Made by a program: the position numbers and the translations under genes. Under the pieces are notes generated by a model, which searched no databases, was not told the origin of the DNA, and saw nothing but the letters and a program-made list of their open reading frames with translations. Below, piece by piece: positions 16,462-24,648 of a stretch of 64,000 bases of DNA (position 1 is the first letter of the stretch; each line of letters begins with the position of its first letter). Source of the stretch: JANSWY01 sp965243755 (GTDB lineage Bacteria; Bacteroidota; Bacteroidia; Cytophagales; Cyclobacteriaceae); NCBI GenBank assembly GCA_965243755.1, contig CBDEVW010000001.1, forward strand, positions 248,001 to 312,000, given 5' to 3'.

Positions 16462-17562
16462 ATGTCAAAAAAGAAGGTATTGGTGCTAACGGGTGGAGGT
16501 GACTGCCCGGGATTGAATGCGGTGATTCGCGGGATTGTAAAAAGAGCACGGAAAGAAAAGGGCTGGAAGATTTATGGTAGCATCGAGGCTTTTAATGGCA
16601 TTTTAAGAGATCCTCCTGAAATAGTAGAACTCAACCGTAAAAACACTGCAGGGATTCATGTGAAAGGAGGCACCATCCTGAAGACGACCAATAAAGGAAA
16701 CCCCCTGAAATTTCCGGTTTTACAGGAAGACGGTACGTATGTAGAAGAGGATCATTCTGACAAATTAATCACGCGACTCAAAGAAATGGGTTTCGAGGCG
16801 GTGATCAACATTGGTGGAGATGGTTCCCAAAGGATTTCCAAAGCGCTTCATGAAAAAGGGTTGAACATTATAGGAGTACCCAAAACGATTGACAATGACC
16901 TGTCTGGTACAGATTTCACATTTGGTTTTCGTACGGCTGTTCAGATTGCCACTGATAGTTTCGACAAACTTGTTTCTACTGCTGAAAGTCACCACCGCGT
17001 GATGATTATGGAAGTGATGGGTAGAGATGCCGGTTGGATAGCCCTACACACCGCTGTGGCAGGAGGTGCAGAAGTTTGCCTGATCCCAGAAATCCCCTAT
17101 GACATCAATAAAGTAGTAGAACGCATCAACAAACGGTATCGAAAGGGTCGGGGATTTGTGAATATAGTGGTAGCAGAAGGAGCCAAGCCTGTTGAAGGCA
17201 CTGTCACCACAATACAAACCGATGAAACCGGAAGAGGTCATGTGAGGTTGGGTGGTGTGGCTTATCAACTCTCTCAGCAACTGAAAGATGCAGGTTGTGA
17301 AGCAGACATCAGAGAAACTGTGCTTGGCCATACCCAAAGAGGTGGCACACCCATTGCGTTCGACAGGTTGCTTGCCACACTTTTTGGTGTAAAAGCATTT
17401 GAAATGATCGTTGAAGGTACTTTTGGTGAAATGGTTGCCTACAAAAACAATGAAATCTGTAGTGTATCCTTTGAAGAAGCTGTCCGGGAATATAATTTCG
17501 TTAAAACTGACTCTTTTGTAGTAAAAGCAGCACGGGGAATTGGGATTTCTTTTGGAGATTAA
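16462..17562 (+). CDS. pfkA: 6-phosphofructokinase (PfkA family)
   Basis: A 366-residue enzyme phosphorylating fructose 6-phosphate, the committing step of glycolysis. Seen are TGGGDCPGLNAVIRG (phosphoryl-donor loop), INIGGDGSQR, GVPKTIDNDL with the catalytic Asp, MEVMGRDAGWIALH, and VLGHTQRGGTP for substrate binding. The donor-specificity positions are mixed. Gly121 of GGDGS matches ATP-dependent enzymes, while Lys141 of PKTIDND matches pyrophosphate enzymes. The Gly/Lys pair is known in some ATP-using actinobacterial PFKs, so ATP is favoured but PPi use is not excluded. The length fits the longer group III-type PFKA. The gene is divergent from the Crp/Fnr regulator, with palindromic sites between, and ends in a TTAA shared with the convergent porin-like gene. 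Confidence 0.95.
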   Translation: MSKKKVLVLTGGGDCPGLNAVIRGIVKRARKEKGWKIYGSIEAFNGILRDPPEIVELNRKNTAGIHVKGGTILKTTNKGNPLKFPVLQEDGTYVEEDHSDKLITRLKEMGFEAVINIGGDGSQRISKALHEKGLNIIGVPKTIDNDLSGTDFTFGFRTAVQIATDSFDKLVSTAESHHRVMIMEVMGRDAGWIALHTAVAGGAEVCLIPEIPYDINKVVERINKRYRKGRGFVNIVVAEGAKPVEGTVTTIQTDETGRGHVRLGGVAYQLSQQLKDAGCEADIRETVLGHTQRGGTPIAFDRLLATLFGVKAFEMIVEGTFGEMVAYKNNEICSVSFEEAVREYNFVKTDSFVVKAARGIGISFGD

Positions 17563-18680
17563 AGGACTTTAAAATCCAAATCAAACCGAATTCTGCTGCC
17601 GGTTTCCAGATGAGTGCCAAGTTTTCTAAGTTGTTGCACTAAGTAGAATTTTGAGGTGATGGTAATTGCCTCATCAATTTTATAAGACAAAACAGTTTCC
17701 AAACCCTGAAAATTACTTAATCTTCCATCTGGTGATCCTGCTGAGGAATAGTCCCATCGAGCCCAATCATTTTGTGCCAGAAAATCAACAATGGCGTACT
17801 TTTCCAGGTGTGCATAGGTGATTCCAGCTTGCCATTGCCCCATACTACCAAAGTTGCCTAAATCAACTCCTATGGTCCAGCCGGATGTCTCATTTTGAAA
17901 CCCCGCGACAAATTCCTGATCCAGATTACTCGTGTTTTGATAATAATCCCCGGAAATGCTGAGTTTTTGCTTCTCAATGAGGATGGCATTAATGCTTAGA
18001 TGAACCAAAGAATAATTGATCTGGTCATTTCCCGGAACATCAGGAATGTGTGGCATGCTTTTAAAGAAATAATGAGCTGGAGATATTCTGATATGCTTGT
18101 TTCTGGTAAACAAATTCAATTGATTTCCCACAAAATAGGTATCATTTTTTAGTGATAACCCGGCATGTCTCAGAATAAAATACCCTCCCGTATACCCAAT
18201 TCTCTCAAAAGAATGATGAAGGGCCATTCCATCCGGATATACATTATCACTCCAAAAAAGCTCATTGTTTTTCTCAAATGGCAAATCAAACTTGCCAAGC
18301 AAAACGCTGGATAATCCAAATTTAAACTTCACGTATGCCTTTTCAAGTCCTACAGGAATAATTGCTCCTTCTGATACGGGGTCTCCGATTGTCAATTGAG
18401 GATCCTGTTGTTTATCTGGCAGGCCTGTTCTCAGTCCAATTTTGAATTCAGCCCAGGTAGCGTGGCTGTACACAGCACCAAACCTCACCCTATATCGTAA
18501 CCTCGTTCTGTTTTCTCTAAACGTTCCATCAGGTTTTCGCGAGTTCCAGTCTTCCTCAATCCTAAATCGAAAATCGCCGGAAAACTTAAGTAGTGCGGAA
18601 GCACTATCAGTCTGGCACAAGGCATCAGATCCAAGAGTTAACAGGAGCCATGCTAGGAATATCCCTGGTGCAAATTTCAT
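17559..18680 (-). CDS. Outer membrane porin-like beta-barrel protein
   Basis: A 373-residue protein with a signal peptide (cleavage near ALCQ-TDS). It continues as a porin-type barrel: LLKFSGDFRFRIEEDWN is a typical first strand, followed by RENRTRLRYRVRFGAVY, AYVKFKFGLSSVLLGKFDLPFE and a series of amphipathic strands. It ends in GSRIRFDLDFKVL with an aromatic/hydrophobic C-terminal strand. It resembles the putative porin and DUF1302/alginate-export-like barrels of Bacteroidota. The substrate cannot be deduced. It is monocistronic and convergent with pfkA, and the two stop codons share four bases. Confidence 0.75.
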   Translation of the reverse strand: MKFAPGIFLAWLLLTLGSDALCQTDSASALLKFSGDFRFRIEEDWNSRKPDGTFRENRTRLRYRVRFGAVYSHATWAEFKIGLRTGLPDKQQDPQLTIGDPVSEGAIIPVGLEKAYVKFKFGLSSVLLGKFDLPFEKNNELFWSDNVYPDGMALHHSFERIGYTGGYFILRHAGLSLKNDTYFVGNQLNLFTRNKHIRISPAHYFFKSMPHIPDVPGNDQINYSLVHLSINAILIEKQKLSISGDYYQNTSNLDQEFVAGFQNETSGWTIGVDLGNFGSMGQWQAGITYAHLEKYAIVDFLAQNDWARWDYSSAGSPDGRLSNFQGLETVLSYKIDEAITITSKFYLVQQLRKLGTHLETGSRIRFDLDFKVL

Positions 18681-18803
18681 TCATGGAAAATAGCAACAAA
18701 TAAGCACCACCAACATGGGTATTTTATTCAAAACCCGTGGCTTACTAATCCAACAATAACCGGAAAGTTGAAATTAATTGGACTGATAATTAACTCGCTA
18801 AAT

Positions 18804-19631
18804 ATGAATAAACCATTATTAGCTCCAATAATCATCTTTATAATCAGTGTGTCGTCCTGTTCGAGGCAAGGCACTGTAACGGATTGGTGCTATGAAAAGC
18901 CACCCGAAACTAACTTTATACTATTTGATCAGTTCACCAATCATTTCACTACCTGGAACCACATAACTGATAGTGGTAAAAACAATTCACTCCTGAATAA
19001 TTCATTTGATTTTAGCGATGACCAATGGCAAAAATCCTGTCAACAACATGATCATCAATCATTTCATATGACGCTGGTCAAGAAAATTGGAGACTGGGAT
19101 CAGCAGCATCTCAATGGGATGGAAATATTCTATGGAGAGGAATTACTCAGGTTCTCGGAAATTAAAAGTTTTGAGATGACGCTAAAAATAGATTCCAAAA
19201 AGACCTATATCCCAAACCTGGCACAAATCAGGGAGGCCTTTAACCAATCACTCACCGAAGCTGAAATCTACAATTTCGAGAAATTTAATTTCAACCTGGG
19301 GATTACGCTATTTGAACCTGGAGGGAATGAACAAACTTTCAATGTATTCTACAATTTGGAAATTGCACCTGATGAATTCGACCAATGGCTAAACGTCACC
19401 ATTCCAATCAATGAATTCAACTGCTACCTGGAAAGGAATTACCAGGAAACTTATGTGACATTAAGTGATTATCAAAACCGCTTGTTTAAGGGCATCAGGC
19501 TATGTGCAGAAACGCATAGTACCAAAGTAGTCAGGAACCTTCATCCTGAATTTTATCATTCCAATCCACCGGATGAAGTCTATAAAGAATTGTCATTTGC
19601 CATTGGACAGATCTCGCTTGGCACCTATTAA
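18804..19631 (+). CDS. Lipoprotein of unknown function
   Basis: A 275-residue lipoprotein. The ATG at 18804 gives MNKPLLAPIIIFIISVSSC with a clear lipobox, so it is preferred over a TTG at 18768 that would add a spurious extension. The mature protein is rich in aromatic and Asn residues, and has a beta-sandwich look: NSFDFSDDQWQKSC near the start, then FEMTLKIDSKKTYIP, FNLGITLFEPGG and WLNVTIPINEFNCYL. This is reminiscent of carbohydrate-binding or concanavalin-like lectin folds but with no diagnostic motif. It is not linked to another gene on its strand. A cell-surface or periplasmic binding role is a guess. Confidence 0.7.
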   Translation: MNKPLLAPIIIFIISVSSCSRQGTVTDWCYEKPPETNFILFDQFTNHFTTWNHITDSGKNNSLLNNSFDFSDDQWQKSCQQHDHQSFHMTLVKKIGDWDQQHLNGMEIFYGEELLRFSEIKSFEMTLKIDSKKTYIPNLAQIREAFNQSLTEAEIYNFEKFNFNLGITLFEPGGNEQTFNVFYNLEIAPDEFDQWLNVTIPINEFNCYLERNYQETYVTLSDYQNRLFKGIRLCAETHSTKVVRNLHPEFYHSNPPDEVYKELSFAIGQISLGTY

Positions 19632-19633
19632 AT

Positions 19634-20389
19634 TCAGATGTGAATACCGAATCCATGTTGTGCCAATAATTTGCTTCCGACATAGATCACCAGTATTGCC
19701 GTAAGCACCCGGATGAGTCTTAGGTCAAATTTGCTGTTGGTAAGGTATGAACCAAGCAAACCTCCAGCAAAAACAGCCACCATCAATTGTGGGGACCAAT
19801 TGGTATCGAAACGAAAGGAATCTGCTACTATTAAACCGGTCAGACCAGCGATTGAATTGAGCATGATAAAGAATGATGCCAAAGCAGCTACTTTTTTAGG
19901 GGTTTTCCACCGCATCAGATTCAGTGTGGGAGAAAGAAAAATGCCACCACCAATTCCTGCGAGCCCTGATAGCAATCCCACACTGCTTCCGAGTGCAGCA
20001 CTTTTAGGGACATTCAATGGGACCATTCTGGTGCGTTGATCCCATAATTGAAGCATCATAAAAACACCGGCAAGGAACAACGATCCACCAAGTATTAGAA
20101 AAAAAACATTCTCTGACAACCTGAGCTGAGCTCCAAAAAATGCTGCTGGTATACTAAATACAATGAAGGGCCAGAATTCACGCCAGCTAAAGACTTTACT
20201 TCTAATGAACATAATGGTGCCGAGTGAGACAACCACAAGGTTTAAAAGCAGCGCTAAAGTACGGATTTCATAGAAGTCTGTGATAAGCAAACTAAGGACC
20301 GCCAGGTAACTAGAGCCACCACCAAACCCAACCGAGGAATAGAAAGTAGCAATCAGGAAGAAAAGAAATGGTACCCACCAATTATCCAT
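19634..20389 (-). CDS. TauE/SafE family permease
   Basis: A 251-residue integral membrane protein with about eight helices, matching the sulfite exporter TauE/SafE family. The two repeated glycine-rich signatures are visible: FYSSVGFGGGSSYLAVL in the first half and SVGLLSGLAGIGGGIFLSPTL in the second. The family moves anions or organosulfonates (sulfite, sulfoacetate, possibly sulfide) across the inner membrane, and the direction and substrate here are unknown. The ATG at 20389 is chosen over a TTG at 20398. A small membrane protein gene lies 80 bases upstream on the same strand and may share a promoter. No sulfur-metabolism gene is adjacent. Confidence 0.88.
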   Translation of the reverse strand: MDNWWVPFLFFLIATFYSSVGFGGGSSYLAVLSLLITDFYEIRTLALLLNLVVVSLGTIMFIRSKVFSWREFWPFIVFSIPAAFFGAQLRLSENVFFLILGGSLFLAGVFMMLQLWDQRTRMVPLNVPKSAALGSSVGLLSGLAGIGGGIFLSPTLNLMRWKTPKKVAALASFFIMLNSIAGLTGLIVADSFRFDTNWSPQLMVAVFAGGLLGSYLTNSKFDLRLIRVLTAILVIYVGSKLLAQHGFGIHI

Positions 20390-20470
20390 AGGTAGCAAAG
20401 ATGTGTTATTCGATGGATAAAGAAAGAAGAAGCAGTTGATTTGTTAATAACAGAGTACTAACCTTTGACT

Positions 20471-20878
20471 CTAAACAAAATGAGCCACTATACTATCATA
20501 ATTTACAGCTACATAGAGCAGTATCGCTAGATTTGCATAAATAAGTACCGGAATCAGCCATAATAACACCACCAAAAACGACCCTTCATTAAAATAGATC
20601 AACCCCAGGCTCAATATCAATCCAAGGTACAGGTCTATACCAATTTGTCGGCCCCAGTAAAGCGGATATATTTTTTTAAGAGATCGGAAAAAGTTTTCTT
20701 TTCTACTGCAATGAATGGAATAGGCAAGAAACCCGAGATACATGGCCCAAACCAGGTATTTGCCCACAGGGTACGGTCCGCTACTTAAAATGGGGTGTTC
20801 ACCCTCATGGAATAGCAAGACAATGGCAACAAAGAAGATATAGATAATCCAAAGGAGGTTTCTTTTAAAGAATTTCAT
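20471..20878 (-). CDS. Small four-helix membrane protein, unknown
   Basis: A 135-residue protein with four predicted membrane helices (about 8-25, 40-57, 80-97, 103-125). It has a basic N-terminus and a conserved-looking loop with KKIYPLYWGRQIG. I do not recognise a family. Its ATG is only 39 bases from the divergent AHSA1-family gene at 20918, so both promoters must overlap in that short AT-rich gap, which contains ATATT/AATAT half sites (20892-20908). This suggests linked regulation of the two genes. The TauE permease follows on the same strand. Confidence 0.65.
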   Translation of the reverse strand: MKFFKRNLLWIIYIFFVAIVLLFHEGEHPILSSGPYPVGKYLVWAMYLGFLAYSIHCSRKENFFRSLKKIYPLYWGRQIGIDLYLGLILSLGLIYFNEGSFLVVLLWLIPVLIYANLAILLYVAVNYDSIVAHFV

Positions 20879-20917
20879 GGTTCAATTTATTATATTAATG
20901 TACAATATTTCTAATAT

Positions 20918-21373
20918 ATGACCCTGCTGAAATCCGATCCCCCAATTGTTGTCCAACAAATTTTCGATACGCCATTACCAACCGTGTGGAAAGCCATCAC
21001 CCAACCATCTGAGATGAGGCAATGGTTCTTTCGTGAGATTGAAACATTTGACCCTAAAATTGGTTTTGAGACACGATTTGTTGTGGAAAACGGGGAACGT
21101 TCCTTTCCTCATTTGTGGAGAGTAACTAAAGCCGATCCTCCTAACTTGATTCAGTACAACTGGAAATATGAGGGCTACCAGGGGGATTCTCATGTATCTT
21201 TCCAACTAACATCAGAAAATGGCAGTACAAAACTGACACTAACTCATCAGGTGACTAAAGACTTTCAACAGGGAATTCCAGAGTTTACGAGGGAAAGTTG
21301 TCTGGAGGGTTGGAATTACTTCATTAAAGAAAGCCTGAAAAAATATCTGGAAGAGTTATCTACTAATGGTTAA
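20918..21373 (+). CDS. AHSA1/SRPBCC family protein
   Basis: A 151-residue protein of the START-like/SRPBCC superfamily, AHSA1 branch. The opening VVQQIFDTPLPTVWKAITQPSEMRQWFF is diagnostic, followed by FETRFVVENGERSFPHLWRVTKADPPNLIQYNWKYEGY, and a closing long helix (CLEGWNYFIKESLKKYLEEL). These cytoplasmic helix-grip proteins bind hydrophobic ligands, and the bacterial AHSA1 proteins have no agreed function. In many bacteria they accompany ArsR regulators; none is here. It is divergent from the small membrane protein at 20471 with a 39-base gap, and its last 11 bases overlap a convergent small gene. Confidence 0.85.
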   Translation: MTLLKSDPPIVVQQIFDTPLPTVWKAITQPSEMRQWFFREIETFDPKIGFETRFVVENGERSFPHLWRVTKADPPNLIQYNWKYEGYQGDSHVSFQLTSENGSTKLTLTHQVTKDFQQGIPEFTRESCLEGWNYFIKESLKKYLEELSTNG

Positions 21374-21641
21374 CCTGGTGAAGTAATTGGAACACTTGCT
21401 CTCCCATGGCAGCATCCCCTACAAAATCATCCCAGTCGCTGGTGGGGGCAAACCAAATGTAAAGTTCCGGCAATACAGCAACATCACCTGCCTCCAGTCT
21501 TTTAATCCTATCCACCAATGCCTGGTGAAAATCCTCTGCAGAATCAAATTCTGTGGAATACCCACCCGTGTATTGAGACAATTCGTGGGCAGCTTTTTTC
21601 AATGCTTCCAGTAGTGGGTTCATTTTTGATTGGTCGTTCAT
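21363..21641 (-). CDS. Small soluble hypothetical protein
   Basis: A 92-residue acidic protein without signal or membrane segment: an N-terminal helix (MNPLLEALKKAAHELSQYT), a helix with DFHQALVDRIKRLEAGD, then VLPELYIWFAPTSDWDDFVGD and a final helix. The composition and the WDDFVGD motif give the impression of a conserved Bacteroidota hypothetical, but I cannot name a family. An alternative ATG six codons later is possible. The 3' end overlaps the AHSA1 gene by 11 bases, an unusual antisense arrangement that supports both stop codons being genuine. Confidence 0.6.
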   Translation of the reverse strand: MNDQSKMNPLLEALKKAAHELSQYTGGYSTEFDSAEDFHQALVDRIKRLEAGDVAVLPELYIWFAPTSDWDDFVGDAAMGEQVFQLLHQVNH

Positions 21642-21668
21642 TCATTTAAATATACACCATCAATTCAT

Positions 21669-21697
21669 AAAAAAACCATCCTGATTACCAGGACGGT
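21669..21697 (-). terminator. Rho-independent terminator of the S74/T9SS operon
   Basis: On the minus strand ACCGTCCTG pairs with CAGGATGGT (one mismatch) around a five-base loop, followed by seven T. It lies about 40 bases after the T9SS-protein stop codon and could also act weakly in the plus direction. Confidence 0.8.
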
Positions 21698-21737
21698 CTT
21701 TTCGCTGTTGCGGCACTGCTGCTAGACTCAGAAACTA

Positions 21738-22226
21738 CTATTGTTTAATGATCCTTTTTGTTATCCAGCTATTTCCAACCAATATCCGAAGCAGGTACTG
21801 ACCAGCCTCAAGGTGTTCTATATCAATAAGTTGCCGAAATGAATTATCCAACGGAATTTTCGATATCATTTTCCCTGATGTGTCATAAATCTCCAATGCT
21901 TCCAATAAATGATCCCTGTTTGAAACCACCAACTGTCTTGATGCCGGATTAGGATAAACCTCTAGAAGAAGTTCGTTTTCAACAGTGGTTACTGTCCCAC
22001 CGGCATCTCCCTTTATTGCAACGTTGTATAAACCTCCAACGGCCAATCTATAGCGTGATGAAGTGAGATCTCCGGAGGCAAAATGCATATGGGTATACAA
22101 AGCTGATCTATCATTCGACATCTTTCCTCCCACATAGTTTAAGCTACTTCGCATTAATGTGGATTGTGAATAAGCCCGACCGCATCCCAGGAACCCTACA
22201 ACTATCATAAATAATATTACTCTCAT
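21738..22226 (-). CDS. Secreted protein with type IX sorting domain
   Basis: A 162-residue protein with an N-terminal signal peptide (cleavage near AYSQ-STL) and a short unknown region (YVGGKMSNDRSALYTHMHF, then RYRLAVGGLYNVAIKG). The C-terminal T9SS type A sorting domain is clear: LLLEVYPNPASRQLVVSN, then LEIYDTSGKMISKIPL, then LEAGQYLLRILVGNSWITKRIIKQ. It is therefore exported to the cell surface by the type IX system, probably with removal of the sorting domain. The passenger is only about 65 residues, very short for a T9SS cargo. It is seven bases downstream of the S74 repeat protein and ends before a terminator, so the pair forms one operon and may form one surface structure. Confidence 0.88.
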   Translation of the reverse strand: MRVILFMIVVGFLGCGRAYSQSTLMRSSLNYVGGKMSNDRSALYTHMHFASGDLTSSRYRLAVGGLYNVAIKGDAGGTVTTVENELLLEVYPNPASRQLVVSNRDHLLEALEIYDTSGKMISKIPLDNSFRQLIDIEHLEAGQYLLRILVGNSWITKRIIKQ

Positions 22227-22233
22227 GATCTAC

Positions 22234-24465
22234 TTATTTACTGGTGTCAGAAATAGTTGCCCCTGAACTCTCATTGATTTTAATCGATGCTAATTCATTC
22301 ATTAATGCTGCCTGTTTGGTCATTAAGGATTGAATTTGGTTGCTCAAAGCTTCAATCTGTTTTTGCTGTGCTTTGATTCCTTCCACCAGCACAGCAGTCA
22401 TTTCACTGTAATTCACTGATTTATGATCATCTTCCCCTGTCACCACCAGCTCAGGCAATACGGCCTCAACTTCCTGGGCGATGAATCCGACTCTTCGCCT
22501 GTTATCGAATGAATTGATGGCTAAGCCTTTTTCATTCCAGTTGTATCTTACACCTCTTAGTTTGGTGATTAGCGATAGTGGATTATCTATGGTAGCAATG
22601 TCTTTTTTCCATCTTCTATCACTTGGGGTAAGATTCCAGCCACGTATATAGCCATTGACATCCAAAGTATATCCCGGAGTGGTCGTGCCAATACCAACAT
22701 AACCGGAATTGGTAATTCTAATACGTTCAGTATTATTAGTATAAAGTGCCAAAGTACCATCAGCGGGAACTTCCAGACCGGTATCTGCATCATCAATAGC
22801 CAGATCAATACCTGGTGTATAGGTATCACCAGTCCCATGATCTGCATCTCCTTTAATATAAGTCCTGCCATTAACTGACAACTTCACTTTCTGGCTGGTA
22901 GTGCCAATTCCTACATTACCGTAAGTATTAATCATTAACAGGTCATCTTTTGATGTAGGGAATAGTTGGCTACCGTAGGCACTGGTTTGAGAAATATAAA
23001 ATGAACCATTGATGGATCCCACACTGTAATGCTCTTTTCCATTGTCATGGAATTTAATCCCTATCCCATTGGTAGCTGTAAAAGAATTGCTCTGATCCCC
23101 AATTTTTATCCAGGATCCCCGCACATCCAGCACAGGATCATCGGTGTTGGAATTGGTGGTTGACGACTTAATGGTAAGGCTTCCATTAGCACCAAGAGAC
23201 ATTACCTCCCCCCCATCATGAGCAAAGGAAAGATCTCCAGTGCCGGATGTATTAATTACACCATTTGACCCGCTGTGATAAACTTCGGTATAGTTACTGA
23301 GGCTTGCAGCACTGGCAGCCCGAACCCGGCCAGCAACTGACAACTTTTGTGCTGGTGATGTGATTCCAAGGCCAAGATTCCCATTGCTATCTATTTTGAG
23401 TACCTCATTGTTATTATTGTCGAGAAACCGGTACTGGTCATCCCCGGTGGAATCAGCATCAGCCCTAAAAACTACTGCCCCCCAACTTTGGAACTGGCCT
23501 TCATCAACTCTAAGGTTACCAATAACATGCAGCGCCTCTAATGGAACGGGGTGACCTATGGCTACTTTTCCATCGCTGTAGGCAATGGTGCTTCCAGATT
23601 CGTCCCATGGCCCACTGGTAGCGGGTAGATTAGTTAACCCAGAGCCGTCTCCAACAAAAGAGGTTGCGGTAACCGTACCAGAAACTTCCAGTGCTGTCGC
23701 CGGGGCACTTGTTCCAACACCAATATTTCCTCCATTATAGTATAAATCGGACCCAGTAGTAGTCCATTGTTCAGGCAGGTTGGTCAATCCTGAGCCATCG
23801 CCAATGAAAGAAGTCGCCTGAACGGTCCCGGAAACATGCAGTGCTGATGATGGATTTGAAGTGCCTATACCCACATTGCCACCAGTATAAAAAATCTCTG
23901 TATCACCTGAACTCCACTGTTCAGGCAGGTTGGTCAAACCTGAGCCATCGCCAACAAACTGTGTCGCTTCAATGGTTCCTACTACTTGCAGCTCACTGCC
24001 AGGGCTGGTGGTACCAATACCAACGCTTCCGCTTCCGGGAAAAACGTTGGTGGTACCTTGCAAACCAAAACTGACATCAGCGAAATAGGCATGAGGAGCA
24101 GATTTAATTGCTATCCTTGGAGAATATTCAGCTTCAGAATCTTTTTGAACGGATAACCAAACCCCGTCTGGATAATAAACATCAAGGGCTATATTGGTTC
24201 CAAGTACTACTGAAAACAATCCATTAGATACCTCCACGTCAGAGTGAGTTTCTGCCCATAGGATCTCACCTCCCGTTTCAGCATTATACATTTTAAAGGT
24301 AAGGTCAAATATTCCATTGAGTGGTTGATCATCATCGGTATCCACGAGGTACCCCTGAAAACTGAGATGTTGATTTGTCTGTGCATTCAACACCCCTAAT
24401 AAGCCTGTGAACAGAAGGCTTAATAGAATAAGTCTTTTAATTTCTGATTTCATTGTCTCTAGCAT
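22234..24465 (-). CDS. Secreted tail-fibre-like repeat protein with S74 chaperone domain
   Basis: A 743-residue protein with a signal peptide (cleavage near VLNAQ-TNQ; ATG at 24453 is an alternative start). An N-terminal beta domain (LSFQGYLVDTDDDQPLNGIFDLTFKMY type) leads to seven repeats of the form GNVGIGT-x-P-x-L-x-V-G, several ending in GDGSGLTNLP. A C-terminal intramolecular chaperone follows (SDRRWKKDIATI, RYNWNEKG, RRVGFIAQEVEAVLPELV, Peptidase_S74), and then a trimeric coiled coil. In phages this domain folds trimeric beta-helical fibres and then cleaves itself off. In Bacteroidota it occurs in surface proteins. It is co-transcribed with the T9SS-sorted protein. It lacks its own sorting domain, so it may be exported by other means or anchored through its partner. 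Confidence 0.88.
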   Translation of the reverse strand: MLETMKSEIKRLILLSLLFTGLLGVLNAQTNQHLSFQGYLVDTDDDQPLNGIFDLTFKMYNAETGGEILWAETHSDVEVSNGLFSVVLGTNIALDVYYPDGVWLSVQKDSEAEYSPRIAIKSAPHAYFADVSFGLQGTTNVFPGSGSVGIGTTSPGSELQVVGTIEATQFVGDGSGLTNLPEQWSSGDTEIFYTGGNVGIGTSNPSSALHVSGTVQATSFIGDGSGLTNLPEQWTTTGSDLYYNGGNIGVGTSAPATALEVSGTVTATSFVGDGSGLTNLPATSGPWDESGSTIAYSDGKVAIGHPVPLEALHVIGNLRVDEGQFQSWGAVVFRADADSTGDDQYRFLDNNNNEVLKIDSNGNLGLGITSPAQKLSVAGRVRAASAASLSNYTEVYHSGSNGVINTSGTGDLSFAHDGGEVMSLGANGSLTIKSSTTNSNTDDPVLDVRGSWIKIGDQSNSFTATNGIGIKFHDNGKEHYSVGSINGSFYISQTSAYGSQLFPTSKDDLLMINTYGNVGIGTTSQKVKLSVNGRTYIKGDADHGTGDTYTPGIDLAIDDADTGLEVPADGTLALYTNNTERIRITNSGYVGIGTTTPGYTLDVNGYIRGWNLTPSDRRWKKDIATIDNPLSLITKLRGVRYNWNEKGLAINSFDNRRRVGFIAQEVEAVLPELVVTGEDDHKSVNYSEMTAVLVEGIKAQQKQIEALSNQIQSLMTKQAALMNELASIKINESSGATISDTSK
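23620..24050 (-). repeat. 150-base tandem coding repeats in the S74 protein gene
   Basis: Three GDGSGLTNLP-encoding blocks recur at 150-base spacing (near 23625, 23775 and 23925). The two right-hand copies are nearly identical over about 30 bases. This is a region prone to copy-number change by recombination or slippage. Confidence 0.7.
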
Positions 24466-24648
24466 TTAATTATGCCTCCAAGGTAAAAACCTGTTTTATT
24501 GAAGTTTTGGGATTGGGCGTGAATGGCATTACAGGTAGTGCAACTTGCAATAAATTGGGTGTGGCCATTCAGGGCGAATAGTGAGTTAAGCGTAAAATAT
24601 ATTTATCGTAATCATTATATTCACAGATTGGAACATTTGCTCAGCCTG

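Noticed and set aside
22234..24465. Prophage remnant suggested by the tail-fibre/S74 domain
   Set aside because: No other phage gene is near, and the protein has a signal peptide and a T9SS partner, which fits a cellular surface protein.
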